The notes under the pieces: generated by a model
The model's input: only the letters and a program-made list of their open reading frames with translations
Told to the model about the DNA's origin: nothing
Database searches by the model: none
Made by a program: the position numbers and the translations under genes
Assembly (NCBI GenBank): GCA_039000515.1
Contig: JBCFYV010000012.1
Span: 87,636,284 to 87,700,283 of the forward strand
Source: Timema cristinae
Taxonomy: Eukaryota; Arthropoda; Insecta; Phasmatodea; Timematidae
DNA: 64,000 nt
Direction of reading: 5' to 3'
In this document: positions 1 through 11,943 of the stretch, piece by piece
How positions within the stretch are numbered: the stretch's first letter is position 1
Layout of the letters: every line of letters starts with the position of its first letter

Positions 1-399
1 TTTATCAGAAACAACGGATGCACGCCTTATTATCAGTAGCGGGATTGCAAGGGGACTCCCACTCCTCCCTTCTTATTGCCGGCGAGACTGCGAATGAAAC
101 TCTTAGGGGTAACTTAAAGACAAAACAGCATGGCAGGATAAATTTAGAAGAATAATAGCGGATAGCTCTGTCAGGCAGTCACGATAAGCCCACGTCATCT
201 CCAACACTTTTCCAAAGTTTGTTCTGCATGGTGACGAGAACTAGGAAAATATGAGCTTTCGACCCGAAGGTTGGTTTGATGCGCTTCCCATCCATCTGGA
301 GCTGGACATGCACCCAGTTCTTCGGCTGGTTAGTGCTGTCCGCACCATCTGGTCGATGGCACATGTATTAGGAAAGTTCAAAAAGAGTGGTGGTTTCAA
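1..399. other. unassigned flank
   Basis: Non-repetitive sequence of average composition. A 61-codon minus-strand frame and a 69-codon plus-strand frame overlap at 179-460, but neither shows a recognisable domain, splice context or biased codon use. I assign nothing here. Confidence 0.4.
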
Positions 400-661
400 G
401 GTGCCTTCCGCACTTAAATTCTACGAGCAAGGGAGAAAGAATATACCAATTTTGCTGTAAAGATATTTTCACATGCCTTCCAGGGATCTTTGTTACATGC
501 CACAATCGACATGAAACCGACGGGTTTTCTTCCCCTCCGAAGGAAGTTGTGCTACGGATTTTTATCGCTCAAGAAAAATCCATCGACCACACTGAGTTTG
601 AACCTATGAACATCGGGTCCTGAGGCGAGCAATTTACTCCAAGCCTGCCGAGGTCGGCCGT
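400..661 (-). mobile_element. tRNA-derived SINE, family G
   Basis: Read on the minus strand, the element starts at the right end with a tRNA-like head: an A-box-like region near 640-660 and a degenerate B box (GGTTCAAACTC) near 596-606. The body contains GAGCGATAAAAATCC and CTTCCTTCGGAGGGGAAG, and the left end reads into TTTAAGTGCGGAAGGCACC. This order (tRNA head, GGTGGATTTTT-like body, CTTCGGAGGGGAAG block, CATGTAA motif) matches a SINE type I know from arthropod genomes. The sequence is diverged and no target-site duplication is visible, so it is an old insertion. It makes no protein; mobilisation would have depended on a partner LINE. Confidence 0.7.
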
Positions 662-3168
662 AAAAATACAAGGATTTAAAACAAACAAAAATTATATTTG
701 GGAACTATACAAATTTAACTGAAAGATTTAAATAATTGTCCTTTACATCGAAGAAAGAGCTAATTGAAGAACCATATATGTGGATTAGAATACATGCCTA
801 TCTTTCTTGCACCCCTTCCCCTTTTTAATCTCCTTGAAACAATAGGGTAGCGTAACAACTCTATGGCCTATACTTCCATATCAACGCCAAATGATCTTGT
901 TTGTTCTAAACACCATTGACATGAACCAACGCTTATTATATTACTTTTATGAAAAATAAAATTTCATTTCTCCATTCTATCTCTTAAGTGTCTAAAAAAT
1001 GTTAATTCCTTCTGGAAAACACAGAGAATTTTAGAAAATTGTGGCAGCCCTGTTTAGTACCTAAACGATAACAAGAAAGGTCATTTAACGTTACATGCTC
1101 CGCCCCCATTATTACACTCACACCCCTGCATATCCCTATCTTCCTGCGCAACTGAGTTTCATATCCTAATCATCCAGTATCACATGTTGTTTTCATACGC
1201 CCAGCATGGTAGATATTGAACTCCAACCCAGGAGGGTTGGGGCTTACCCTCGGTTGGGTAAATTATGGGAGTTTTTTTAAAAACTCTGTTATTACCGTCT
1301 TGTTCACAGTTATTTCCTTAAATGCTATCCTAACGCGGATAACAAAGTAGTCGAGCTACTTTAGAAATGATCATGTAAACTCACAAATGACTTATACCTA
1401 CCAACTCTCATGATTTCCCCTTATCAACTCTCCTTATTTCCCCTTAATCTGTACGAAAATATAACTACAACTATAACTTGCGTTAACTTTGAGTATAACG
1501 AGGCATTAGCATTAATATTTGCAAGTTTGTTTGCTGCTGTGGCACTCGATACCATGTAAGTTGAGCTTACAATGAGTGCTCTGTTCTCGGAGAAAATAAA
1601 CAGTTTGTTAATTATAAGTTGTATTTACTAACTTTTACAAAGAAGAAAAGTAAATCTTTAAAGGAGGCTGACTTATATCATAAGTATAGTTGCTAGTAAA
1701 ATAACATGGAATAAGTGTGACTTTAGATATTTTGCAAAATTGAACATTTTTTCTATTTGTTATGATTACATTTACTCGTGTTCCCTTTCAATTGTTGATA
1801 GCTTTGAATTTCAAACAAAAGAGCCTCTTCTTACCATGACATTGGACCTCTTCGTATGATTATAGCATCGGCCATCTTGGTTACTCTTCATAATTTTGCC
1901 ACCGACCTTTATCTGTTGCTAGCCCTGTATTCCTACCTGCCTCTAATGACTAACTTTAAGGACAGGTGAAGTTTGGTCTTGTGATACCACTACGAGCATG
2001 TTAACGTCACCGGATGTGACGTCATGTCCAACAACAAGACAAGACATGGCCGCCTCGCTTGGCTGGTTCGCACGAGTAGGGGGCCACAAATTTATTGTCT
2101 TAAAGACCGCCCTCGTCTCTCAAAATGGCCACGATAACTTCAAAATGGGTGGTTTATTCACTAGTTACTCTATCTTCTTTCACGTCGTCAACGCGTGTGG
2201 GTGCATGTTGCCCGGGACTTCCCTTCTTGGACAGGTCTCAGATCCAGTCGTATCCTTGCCTAATGTCTTCAGAATCGTGATGTGGGAAAGACCACTAAAG
2301 GTATATATACCTTTCCCATCATATTTGATATACTGTTGGTTCGAAGCTCGGGGGGAGCTACGAGAATTTCGGAGCACACTAAAACTATGTCCTGAAATGT
2401 AAACAGTCCTCTTGCCTTTTGTGGAGAGCCTGATAAAAATAACTGTGAATATATAAAGCTCCTTAACTTGGAATTACAACATGAACATCCCTGAATTCCA
2501 TAAGATGTACTATTTATGGCTTAAGACCAGCGTTCTAACGCTCCACTGCAGTCTTGCCTGGTAACACTTTTTGGGAATTCTTCATTCAGGCAGTATTCCA
2601 ACGTATTCTCCTGGAGACTCAGTGCTCCAGAAAAGTTTCTTAATTCACTTGACTACTGCTATCATGCTTGGTGAACGTACTACGGAAATGTATCTTATCT
2701 AGAAGACCTGATTGTGTTCACTGATCGGATACAAACAAGATTGATTTTTTCCCGCTATTTTGGGTTTCGTAGTGTTCTCCAAACGCATACTTGGGTTTTT
2801 ATTTTTTCAATTCATCCTCTTCTTCCTGGTTAAAAAAAGTTTCTAAAAGTTTTTAACTCCAAGCTGAGGCCCTTAAGTGTAAAATGAGTAGTTCTGGCTA
2901 TGATTTGACGATTCTCTCTAGTCAAACCATTGTGTGTGTATGTGTGCGCGCGTGTGAAATCAAGCAACACACTAATAATGATACACTCACGCCCTATGGT
3001 TACTGTAATGTCCCCACGTGTTGAACACCTGAGACCTCTGGAAAACTACCGCGCACTTGTCCTGTCTGGAGTGGAATATCATGTCGAGAACCGCAGGTGT
3101 CACCGCGCGCACCCACCAGCTGATAGTTGCTATTCATCTAGGGAAAGGGAGTTGAGGGTGGGGATTTC
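662..3168. other. unassigned region with small palindromes
   Basis: No gene recognised. Items seen: a perfect 7-bp hairpin CCAACCC-agga-GGGTTGG at 1223-1240; a full CRE-type octamer TGACGTCA at 2017-2024; a perfect 18-bp palindrome AAAGGTATATATACCTTT at 2297-2314; and a 134-codon plus-strand frame at 1998-2402 with no recognisable domain. The stretch 2000-2400 is GC-richer than its surroundings. A conserved exon or regulatory element there cannot be excluded, but nothing shows one. Confidence 0.35.
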
Positions 3169-3352
3169 TCCGCACATTTACACTGATGAGAGATGCGGTA
3201 GATATAATTTGGAAGATATGTACCTGTATTTGTGGTAAAGAAGGATGAGAAACAATGTTTGATAAAATATTAATCAATAGGCTACATCCGGCTGGGATTC
3301 GTACTGCGAAATCCTCACCACCTGAAAAACTGGATGACAAGATTGATGCCCC
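3169..3352 (-). mobile_element. SINE family A, degenerate copy
   Basis: The minus-strand copy runs from a tRNA-like B box (rc of GGCTGGGATTCGTA near 3289-3302) to the conserved body. On the plus strand this shows as CACATTTACACTGATGAGA, then GTACCTGTATTTGTGG and GGATGAGAAAC. These correspond to the family A body (TTTCCCACTCTCCTTCCACG, GCAAATGCGGGTACATT, CTCATTAGTGTAAAT). It abuts a family E fragment on its right. Confidence 0.6.
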
Positions 3353-3354
3353 CG

Positions 3355-3478
3355 GCCGTTAATTCATCACTGTGAAAGGCTAGACCCACTTTCACCAGTG
3401 ATAAATGTTTCGGTCGATCCGGGAATCGAACCCGGGACCCTTAACTCAGTAGACAAACACGCTATCTACTGAGATAAG
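3355..3478 (-). mobile_element. tRNA-derived SINE, family E, 3'-truncated
   Basis: The minus-strand head (from 3478 leftwards) has a good T-arm, CCGGGTTCGATTCCCGG, with perfectly paired 5-bp arms, preceded by a D-arm-like CTCAGTAGATAGCG. The 5' and 3' acceptor-stem sides do not pair, so this is not a functional tRNA gene. The body after the head (TTTCACAGTGATGAATTAA on the minus strand) matches the copies at 27405-27675, 49930-50190 and 61741-61960. The 3' part is missing. Confidence 0.65.
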
Positions 3479-3649
3479 TTGTCGTATTGGTTTACCATAT
3501 GAAATACAGAATTGTGTTTTCCCCATCCCTACTCCACTTAACGCGCACATCCTCGCCATGGTGTTGAACGTCATAATTTAAAGAAAACAACACAATCTAT
3601 CAATAACGTGACCAAAACGCAATTTATTACGGTACCCGGCACTCTCTTT

Positions 3650-3840
3650 GATGGCCGTACGGTCTAAGGTGACACTCTTGCAATAGTCTGGATTTTTCCT
3701 AAATGTTTCTCCCCTCTACCCCCGCCCCCCACCACACGTTAATGCAGGTACACTTCCTCTACATTATAACCTCCTCATACCTACCATTTCAGTGTGAATC
3801 AAATGCAGATAATTCGAACCGGTATTAAGACGTGGAACAC
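3650..3840 (+). mobile_element. SINE family A with B-box deletion
   Basis: Head ATGGCCGTACGGTCTAAGG, then GTGACACTCTTGCAATAG, jumping directly to TTTTTCCTAAATGTTTCTCC. The segment that normally carries GGTTCGAATCCCGG and the GGGTGTACTGAGGGTGG link is missing. The tail runs through GCAGGTACACTTCCTCTA to GAACCGGTATTAAGACGTGG. Loss of the B box would remove internal Pol III promotion. Confidence 0.7.
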
Positions 3841-6070
3841 GAGGAAAACATACAAACTGATTAGCTCAACAAATAGAATGCTCTGATAGCCAAATTTGAA
3901 AATACTGTTGCTCGGAGAACCATCCCCCCCCCCCCCCAACCAGTCCTCATCTTTTTCCAAACGTTTTATTAATGTTTGACTCCCAGCTTGACATTGTTTT
4001 ATTTTTTTTCTCGATACAGCCATTGTTAGCTCGGCCTCTATGTTTCACATAGCATCATCTCCTGGGAACTCCACCGCTAGATTTCCCACCCTGATCCGCT
4101 GCTGCCTTTTATTTACTCCCCCATTGTTATGTTGGGTGGCCTGAATAGTAAAACACTCCTAGGTGTACACCACACACAAATAGTCACGTCCTTGGTTCTT
4201 GAGTTAGATTCTGGCAGAAAGAAACTTTGACAAAACCCAATAATATATTTTGTGGTCAAGGTTGATATTATTTTATTATATTATTAGTATTATTTTACAG
4301 ATATTAATATTAGGTTGTAAATCAAAAGTAACAGCTGCAGATTAAATGACCCTATATATGATTAGGAAATATAACCATTAAATTAAGTATAACAGGTTTC
4401 TTTACACTCGGATAGAACAAGGACCTTTTGGCTTTGGGTGGCGATGTTCTATCATTGTGACATTCTAGAATGGCGTGCAAAGACAAAGGTTCCGGGTGCG
4501 ATTACCGTCTCCAGTTTGGTATTGTTCACTTTTAATTGAATTTGATTCCAGTATCATGACTGATCTTGTGGACAACCATTATGTATCGGTTTGTTTATGG
4601 ACATGAATTATATGAGAATGGTTTTACATAAAGTGTTTTCATGTCTGAATCTGACTGTACTTCAATACTCTCTAGAATGCGCCTCGTGATCGTCCTCTGA
4701 TCACGAGTTCCAAACACAAACTCTAGAGAGGCGCATTCTCTCTGTTCAGATTCGGTTCTAGGGGATCTTGGTTCCATCCCATCTATGTCGGGCCTTAAGG
4801 TGTGTCCTGTTGCACGGATATCACAATACCTGATGCCACTGTTGCAGTCCTATGTTAAGTGTTCACCCCAGGCACTTTTGAACGGGCTTGCGACCCGGCT
4901 GGTTTTACTAACCGCCCGGCTACTTAATAACGCCGCCCGTTTGGGAAGAACGCTGGTTAAGTTAGTTTGTAAGTCTAAATCCCTATGTATGTACTGGTCT
5001 TGTTCCTCAAATATTAAAATTCCGGCTGCTAAGGTTGGCTATTTAGGGTTTAGTGTTGTTGTACTGTTTTAAGCTAGCTTATAATTCAATATCCCTGAGT
5101 ATGTTATATCCATTGGTAGTGTTAGCTGTCCTAGGTTAAGTTAGTTTGTTGGTCGTACATTCTCTTAGTTCTCAAATTTAAATAAGTAAAATCTTTATGT
5201 ATTTATTTCCTCTCAATATAGTTGGTAAAATTAGCTTGTGTAAAACGTGATCATTTTGTCCTAGTGTGCAATGTTCTCATGGTAATTGTGTTGAAACCTT
5301 GTTACTTATTCATGCAGTTAAACTACTGTGGATGGCGATGAAGTAATATAGGTGGATTTCTGTAATGGCGTAGTGTGTTTTTTTTAAAAAGAGAGTGGGT
5401 ATTGGAATAATTTGGTCGGCGGCGAAGAACCGGTATGGGTTACTTGTGAAAAATGGCGGCTACTATTGTCTTTCCTTCGACAAAGAGTTCGCTTGATTGT
5501 GTCTGATATTTACAGCCCTTGTCGGTATTGTTGTGGCTTCTGACAATTTGTATTCTCCGCCATCTTAGATGAATTACATTCTGGACCGATGATTCGCGCC
5601 AAACTCGGGTGAGACGTTTTCATGTCGAGGGTTTCACGTGCCCACACAGTTGGGACCTTGAGCTAGGTGTGCGGTGGCGTGCTTGATTCTGATCGAAGAA
5701 ACTAGAGTTTGGTATCTGATCTGTTGTATTTGTCGCCACCCCTCTTCACCCCCTTTCTTTTTACTTCCCCCTTGCAATATTATTATTAGTGTTTACTGGT
5801 GCGTAGACATAATGCGATCATTAGCGCCTTTATTCTTAGGAGATAATTTCCCTTTTCTCACCAGATTAATACGGTTTCATATTCTTAAAATACTTTATGC
5901 TCATTAAATTATCCTTAAATTGGCAGTAGCATAAGCGTATCGCGAAGGGCTTTCAGGTTAAGTAAATCTTGTTCAAACTTCACCTGTAATTATTATTTTT
6001 TAATTATTAATTTGATAGGTATACACGAAAATACATTCTCATGTGAGAAATGTAGAACAAAGTATTTGTT
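3841..6070. other. unassigned region; C run and palindrome
   Basis: A 14-base C run lies at 3924-3937. An imperfect palindrome spans about 4636-4755 around CTCGTGATC-gtcctct-GATCACGAG (4682-4706), with outer matching blocks GAATCTGA and GAATGCGCCTC. A 95-codon frame at 4785-5072 has no recognisable domain. Two YY1-like words (AAAATGGCGGC near 5450, CCGCCATCTT near 5559) face each other about 110 bp apart in a GC-richer patch that could be promoter-like. Nothing else recognised. Confidence 0.35.
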
Positions 6071-6282
6071 ATCATATTCTGAAAATTGAAAAATGACACC
6101 TGGACACGGTAATCGAAGCCGGGACATTTACTTAGTACGCCAATGCTCTTACCATGAGCTATCCAGGATTCGTCTCGTGCCCATGTCATTCTTCACTCTT
6201 CACTCATATTTTAAGGCAGAGTCTATGATGGACGTGCCAGGTCCCGTGTCCAGGTGTCATTTTTCAATTTTCAGAATATGAT
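6071..6282. mobile_element. palindromic element F, copy 1
   Basis: The element is bounded by perfect 39-bp inverted repeats (6071-6109 and 6244-6282), starting ATCATATTCTGAAAATTG on both strands and ending at GGACACGG. Between them is a tRNA-like segment on the minus strand (rc of TAATCGAAGCCGGGAC as B box, GAGCTATCC near 6156-6164 as part of the A-box side), followed by TTTAAGGCAGAGTCTATGATGGACGTG. The same inner sequence occurs in both arms of the longer copy at 51552-51996, so this is a family. No transposase is encoded. Confidence 0.7.
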
Positions 6283-7463
6283 ATCTAGATGGAGTAATCC
6301 TCACTAAAAATACATAAATAATAGCTTTGGCTATTTGATCCAAAACATTTTGTGGTATTGGTCAAATTGGGACCTATTGTGGAATAAAATATCACAGATG
6401 AAGTTTTAACAAGCTTTGTATACCCTGGCATCACTTCACGACACGTCATGTGTAAACCTATGTTTGGTATTGTAAGTTGATAACAACAAGCGCGTTGACA
6501 CTAAGGCATACTACTACTGTTTCTACTAATATTTTCTTTTAAATTTAATGTAGCCTTTTCTTATACTCATGGATTCCTGTGATAATTCTTTAGTTAAATT
6601 TGAGATAAGTGATATAATGATTAATAAATTAATAACGATGGCAATATTAAACGATATTCCTTTTAAAGGTCATGTAATATTTTGTGGGTGATCCTACATA
6701 TTTTGGGTAGTATGACTAAAACTGACGAATGTAATATGATCATCATGATTCACTAAGGCAGTTTTCTCAAGCAATTTTCAATAGCGTACCATTTGATAAG
6801 CGTTTGATAAGTTACATATGCCTATCACTTAATAAGCGTTCGATGCAAATATCCCCACATTAATATACTGCCTATCTATCCCCTTGTAGAAGCCGGAAGC
6901 TCCATTAATGTAGATCTACGTGTTTATCAACCAGTCAAAAGAGCATTTTATTATAATTTGTTATGCATATTTCACATATAATACTACTTGTACAAAGTAT
7001 TGTTGATTTAGCGGGCTTAGCCCATCAATATTGTACTCTTTAGGTTATTTCGCATACTATCTTTTGTTTGCTGTACGCGATCACAGTTTAGCTTGGATTG
7101 GTTCCCACGACACAACAAGAACAATAATAATAATAAATAATAATAGATGGATATCTATCGCGTTTCCCACAATTTTAGATCTCACTCCGTTAGTTTAAAA
7201 TATATGCTGCAGCTTGAGTCGATATATCCCAAGGTTGTCAACTTGGCTGTGATCGAGTCCAAGGAAGGTTAGGTCGTGTTGGATGGGGCTCACTGTCTTG
7301 TGCTTCATGTAAAATATGTTTTATCACCTTGTGTTTACTGTATCCACTTGGATCAAACTGGTTTCACGCGGATTTCCGCTGTTAAATAGGTTGCGTCAGT
7401 GGTTCGAAAGCACGAAGATTTTTATCATAATGCCTTAGCATTATTTTATCCCCCGGCCTCCCA
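6283..7463. other. AT-rich, nothing recognised
   Basis: About 1.2 kb of AT-rich sequence with a short ATAATAATAATAAT run near 7121-7145. I see no open frame of note, no tRNA-like box and no inverted-repeat element. Confidence 0.4.
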
Positions 7464-8672
7464 GATCGATTAATTGTAACCTTTATAACCACCGCCCCAC
7501 TATATAATATTAATTGTAACCTTTATAACACTGCCCCCTATATCAGATTAATTGTAACCTTTATAACCACCGCCCCCTAGATCAAATTAATTGTAACCTT
7601 TATAACCACTGCCCCCTAGATAAGATTAATTGTAACCTTTATAACCACCTCCCCCTAGATAAGATTAATTGTAACCTTTATAACCACCTCCCCTAGATAA
7701 GATTAATTGTAACCTTTATAACCACCGCCCCCTTAAGATATAATTAAATTGTCTAATTACCTTTATAACCACTGCCCCCTAGATCAGATTAATTGTAACC
7801 TTTATAACCACCCGCCCCCTAGATAAATTAATTGTAACCTTTATAACCACTCCCCTAGATAAGATTAATTGTAACCTTTATAACCACCTCCCCCTAGATA
7901 AGATTAATTGTAACCTTTATAACCACCAGCCCCCTAGATCAGATTAATTGTAACCTTTATAACACCGCCCCCTAGATAAGATTAATTGTAACCTTTATAA
8001 CCACCCCCCCTAGATCAGATTAATTGTAACCTTTATAACCACCCCCCCTAGATCAATTAATTGTAACCTTATAACCACTGCCCCTAGATAAGATTAATTG
8101 TAACTTCTTAAACCACCCTCCCCTAATAGATTTATGTAACCTTATAAACCACTCCCCTCTAGATAAGATTTATTGTAACCTTATACCACTCCAGCTAGAC
8201 AATTTAATGTCTAACTTTATAAACCACCGCCCCCTAGATCAGATTAATTGTAACCTTTATAACCACCGCCCCCTATATCAGATTAATTGTAACCTTTATA
8301 ACCACCGCCCCACTAGATAATATTAATTGTAACCTTTATAACCACTGCCCCCTATATCAGATTAATTGTAACCTTTATAACCACCGCCCCCCTAGATCAA
8401 ATTAATTGTAACCTTTTTAACCATTGCCCCCTAGATAAGATTAATTGTAACCTTTATAAACTACCGCCCCCTAGATCAGATTAATTGTAACCTTTATAAC
8501 CACCGCCCCCTAGATCAGATTAATTGTAACCTTTATAACCACCGTCCCCTAGATCAGATTAATTGTAACCTTTATAACCACCGCCCTCCTAGATTAAATT
8601 AATTGTAACCTATATAACCACTGTCCCCTAGATCAGATTAATTGAAACTATCTTAACCATCTCCCTCCACGT
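7464..8672. repeat. 39-bp satellite array
   Basis: About 30 head-to-tail copies of a roughly 39-bp unit: GATTAATTGTAACCTTTATA followed by ACCACCGCCCCCTAGATC. Units vary by one or two bases in length, mainly in the C run and at the ACCACC/ACCACT junction. The section 8095-8215 is the most degraded; both ends of the array are again regular. Each unit pairs an AT-rich half with a C-rich half, giving strand asymmetry. No frame stays open across the array. Confidence 0.95.
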
Positions 8673-8844
8673 TCATTTCATCTTCTTATCGCAATGCTAA
8701 TACAACCAAATTCACACGTTGCATCTAGCTCAGTCAATGGTTTCTTTGTTCCATCCACGTTCCGATGAGCTAGAACAACTTTTAATAGTCCTAAATTAAG
8801 ATGAGCAGGAATCTAATCAGTGAGAACGTGTACTCATAGTCAGG

Positions 8845-9046
8845 CTCATCTAGTCTGGTTTGACGGTGAAGTGGGGGTGGGGTTGAGAATCCCGACTGGG
8901 TGTTCTGCAGGTTTTTCTTCCTAAGCGGTTTCCCACTTTCCCTTCCCGAAAATGCGATTATATTTCTTCTCGAGTTTAATTTCCTCATCCCAATCCATTA
9001 GTGTAGTAAAATATGTATAGCCCAGACGAGTATAAAGACGTGGAGC
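8845..9046 (+). mobile_element. SINE family A, 5' part eroded
   Basis: Recognisable from TCTAGTCTGGTTTGACGGTG through a B-box remnant (GGGTTGAGAATCCCG), CGGTTTCCCACTTTCC, CCATTAGTGTAGTAAAATATG and the tail GCCCAGACGAGTATAAAGACG. The A-box end is not clear. Confidence 0.7.
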
Positions 9047-10960
9047 GTAAAATGCAAGGCTGACTAACACATTTTAGGGGAAACTTAGTAGTTGAAAACG
9101 GTCACACATGGTTGCCCCTTTAATGGGACCATATTTACAGTTAGTGTCGAGTTTTTACTTTCAGTGTCACACCCAAAAATTTACTTTGGTTTTTTTTTAT
9201 AATATATCTAAGCAATTATTTATCTACTTATTCCCAATTGGGAATTTTAAGGGCACTTATAATGTGTATAGTAATAGCTCTTTTGAATGTCAGGCCTCAA
9301 AGCTTCTCTTAAAAATTAGTTTATGCACATTTTCAATGCGTTACAATCTACATTATAGTTTTAAGCTTCTTCATAAATTTTAAGATTCTATTAAGATTGT
9401 TTGTGATCTTGGAATAAATGAACTGACATAATTCACAGCCCTACTATGTTGTCCTTGAAAAGCGAGGGTGGTTAAGGGGGATGGGGTTGAAGACAACTAA
9501 TTGGAATTGCAGTATACAGCGACCGTGGGGATAACGCGCCCCTCTCCTCCTCAAATCACTCATACGCCCGTCGCCGGATTTTCCGCGCCAAGTGCGTCTT
9601 CCGAAGGCGTTATTAACAGCGTGGAGGGACGCATTGTGCCTCGTGGTTATTGACTAGCATCTACCCACTCTCCAAGTTCAGCGAGGGTTGCTTGGAGATC
9701 ATCTCCCCCTTTTCATCTCGATTTCCGCGCCCCGTGACCGCGAATCGGGAGGGAATCCTCAGGGTAAATGTACCTGTATTTGTGGTAAAGAAGGATGAGA
9801 AACCCTTAGTACCCTTAGTTTGGATAGGATGACACTTGTAGCCGGTATTGGTACCATTTACTCTCCTCACCCTGTTCTATTAGGATCGATCGTTTAATCT
9901 ACATACAACCCAACTATGACAAACGGAGCGTTCTGATTTGAAGAGTTAAATTCTTACCCTGATATCCTATCTATGAAATCGACTCCCTCTTGTCCTACAT
10001 AATTGTTCCGAGAGTCCGCCAGGGTTGTGATTCTAAGTTTCTGACTGCCAAACCTGGAGGGTCTCACTTCATTCAGTCCGTGTTCTAATTCAGGTTGAGA
10101 ATAACTAGTGTAGATGTATCAAGAAGGGTAACCTACATACAATGGGTCCTGGTTTCATTACTCTCACGAGGTTCTAGAGACGTCGAGTACCCAACCTAGG
10201 AAAACAATCATTGAAATGTTGGCGGCAATGAGTGCTTTGTGTTGTTGCGACATCAAATATCAATGATAAATATAAACGTATGTATTATGTTTTCTAGAGA
10301 GGATGGTATTTCACAGTTACATATGTTAATAAAACCATGCGTGTGTATATAATATATTTATTTATATATTTATACACACACACACGTCAAGTCATGTTAT
10401 CTATAGCTATCACTTTTGATAGATATCATTAAACATAAAATAGTAATAAATATATAATAATAAAATGTTATCATTGTCGACCATAAAGTTTGTAATCAGT
10501 TTTGATAGATCATGGCTGATAAGCACCAGGGGAACTAGGAAACAACGTGGATCTTTTTATGTTTGAAAAATTCTGGGAAAAGTCAAGAAACTTCACACAC
10601 AGGAAAAAAAACTTAAATATTTATGGATTTGTGACATTTAAATGCAAATAATATTAAATTACAGGTTTTTGCATATAATGAAAACTAAACTGAAGAACTA
10701 GGCAGCCTAGTTCGAACAAATGTCTCATAGCTGCTACACCATCCTCTATTAAATATTGGGTCATGTAACGATTATATCTCCTCATCAAGGGCAAGTCAAC
10801 AGTTTCACGTTACAATGGTCATTTTCATGAAAAATGAAATTTCACTACTTTATACTACTCTATAAAGTTTCTGGGAAAAGACTAGAAGTAATTTCTGAAA
10901 AAAAAAAACATGGATAAACATTATATCTGCATTTCAAATTTGGTTCTGTCTACCTTTGTC
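9047..10960. other. unassigned region with GC-rich patch
   Basis: A GC-richer patch at about 9525-9760 contains several CpG words (CCGCGCCAAGTGCG, CCGTGACCGCGAATCGG) but no recognised gene. At 9768-9803 a family-A-like fragment shares a 33-base identical stretch with 3218-3250 (it begins TACCTGTATTTGTGG). At 10340-10386 an imperfect palindrome of GTGTGTATA and TATACACAC flanks an AT-rich core. Otherwise nothing recognised. Confidence 0.35.
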
Positions 10961-11190
10961 GGTGCCCACATGGTCTAAGGCGTCACTATAGTGTTAGACT
11001 TACTACCGATAATAAGGAGACCGGGTTTAAAATCCCGGCCGGGTGTACTGAGGGTGGCTTAGACAAAATTGTTTTCCGCTCTCCCTCCACGCAAATACGG
11101 GTACGCCTCCTATAAATTCAACCTTGCTCATCCCTAACTAATTTGTGTAGTTAGTACATAGGCATACAATCTGAACAGGCAGTAAGCCTT
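10961..11190 (+). mobile_element. SINE family A, near full length
   Basis: GGTGCCCACATGGTCTAAGG is the head. The B-box region reads GGGTTTAAAATCCCGGCCGG, followed by TGTACTGAGGGTGGCTTAG, the body CGCAAATACGGGTACG and the tail CTGAACAGGCAGTAAG. The B box is altered (GGTTTAAAATC instead of GGTTCGAATC). Confidence 0.8.
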
Positions 11191-11607
11191 CGTGCTAAAA
11201 TAACATGTTCCATCTCTCGAGGGTTTTGCTGATCTATGTCTCATTCGCACAGTCCAAAGCACGTCTCAGCCTCCTGAAATGATTCACGCTGCTACCTCCT
11301 GACATGATTCACGCTGTTACCTACTAGCTTATTAGTTGCGGCTCTTATCCGGATGGTATGAAAGAGATCACCGGTGCAGTCGACTTGCTCTCCAGTCTCT
11401 CGACCTTTTGTCCATCGTTCTGTGTACCAGTTTGACTTGAACGACTAATCGATGTCGGTTACCCTGGCATCTCCCTACAATTGGGTCTAGAGCACTTTTT
11501 TAACTTCTAACGCTATCTTCCGTCAACCTGGGTTTCTATTCTCAAATCACTTCCACCCACCACACTGAACTCTCACAAGGTGAATATTACCCTCGACAGG
11601 GGCTGAG

Positions 11608-11750
11608 TAGTCCAATACATTAGATTTGCATACCATTTTGTCGTCGTTAACAAGGTTCGAATCCTGGTCGAGTACACTGGAAGTGATTGTCAGCCTGAAT
11701 TTATTCCTATCATCATTTCCTCAAAGTTAACATCCATCCTTATCGCTTAG
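11608..11750 (+). mobile_element. SINE-like fragment, degenerate
   Basis: A good B box (AAGGTTCGAATCCTGGTCGAG) sits at about 11651-11671, followed by TACACTGGAAGTGATTG in place of the usual TGTACTGAGGGTGGTTT. Body and tail are poor. Probably an old family A copy; it is the first of three same-strand copies in a row. Confidence 0.45.
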
Positions 11751-11771
11751 ATGATTCGTTAGTCACTATGT

Positions 11772-11943
11772 GATCCGCATTTTGTACGTTTGCTGGTGAC
11801 GGGTAAGTCAGGATTGGAATCCCGGCCGCGTGCAATAGAGTGTTAGAGTGTTTTGTTGCCTAAATGTTTGCCCACTCTCTTCAATCAAATGCGGATACAC
11901 TTTATCTAAATTTTACATTCCCCAATAGTATAAGTATGACCCG
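11772..11943 (+). mobile_element. SINE family A, 5'-truncated
   Basis: Starts near TTTGCTGGTGACGGGTAAG, with the B box GGATTGGAATCCCGGCCG, then CTAAATGTTTGCCCACTCTC and AAATGCGGATACACTTTATC. The tail stops near GTATAAGTATGACCCG, where the next copy begins. Confidence 0.7.

Noticed and set aside
1998..2402. 134-codon frame as a gene
   Set aside because: No recognisable domain, no splice or promoter evidence beyond a CRE word; an antisense frame of similar quality overlaps it.
3410..3478. functional tRNA gene on the minus strand
   Set aside because: The T-arm is perfect but the acceptor-stem sides do not pair and the segment is the head of a SINE family with other copies.
7464..8672. CRISPR array
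   Set aside because: Units are contiguous with no unique spacers and the context is eukaryotic; it is a satellite.
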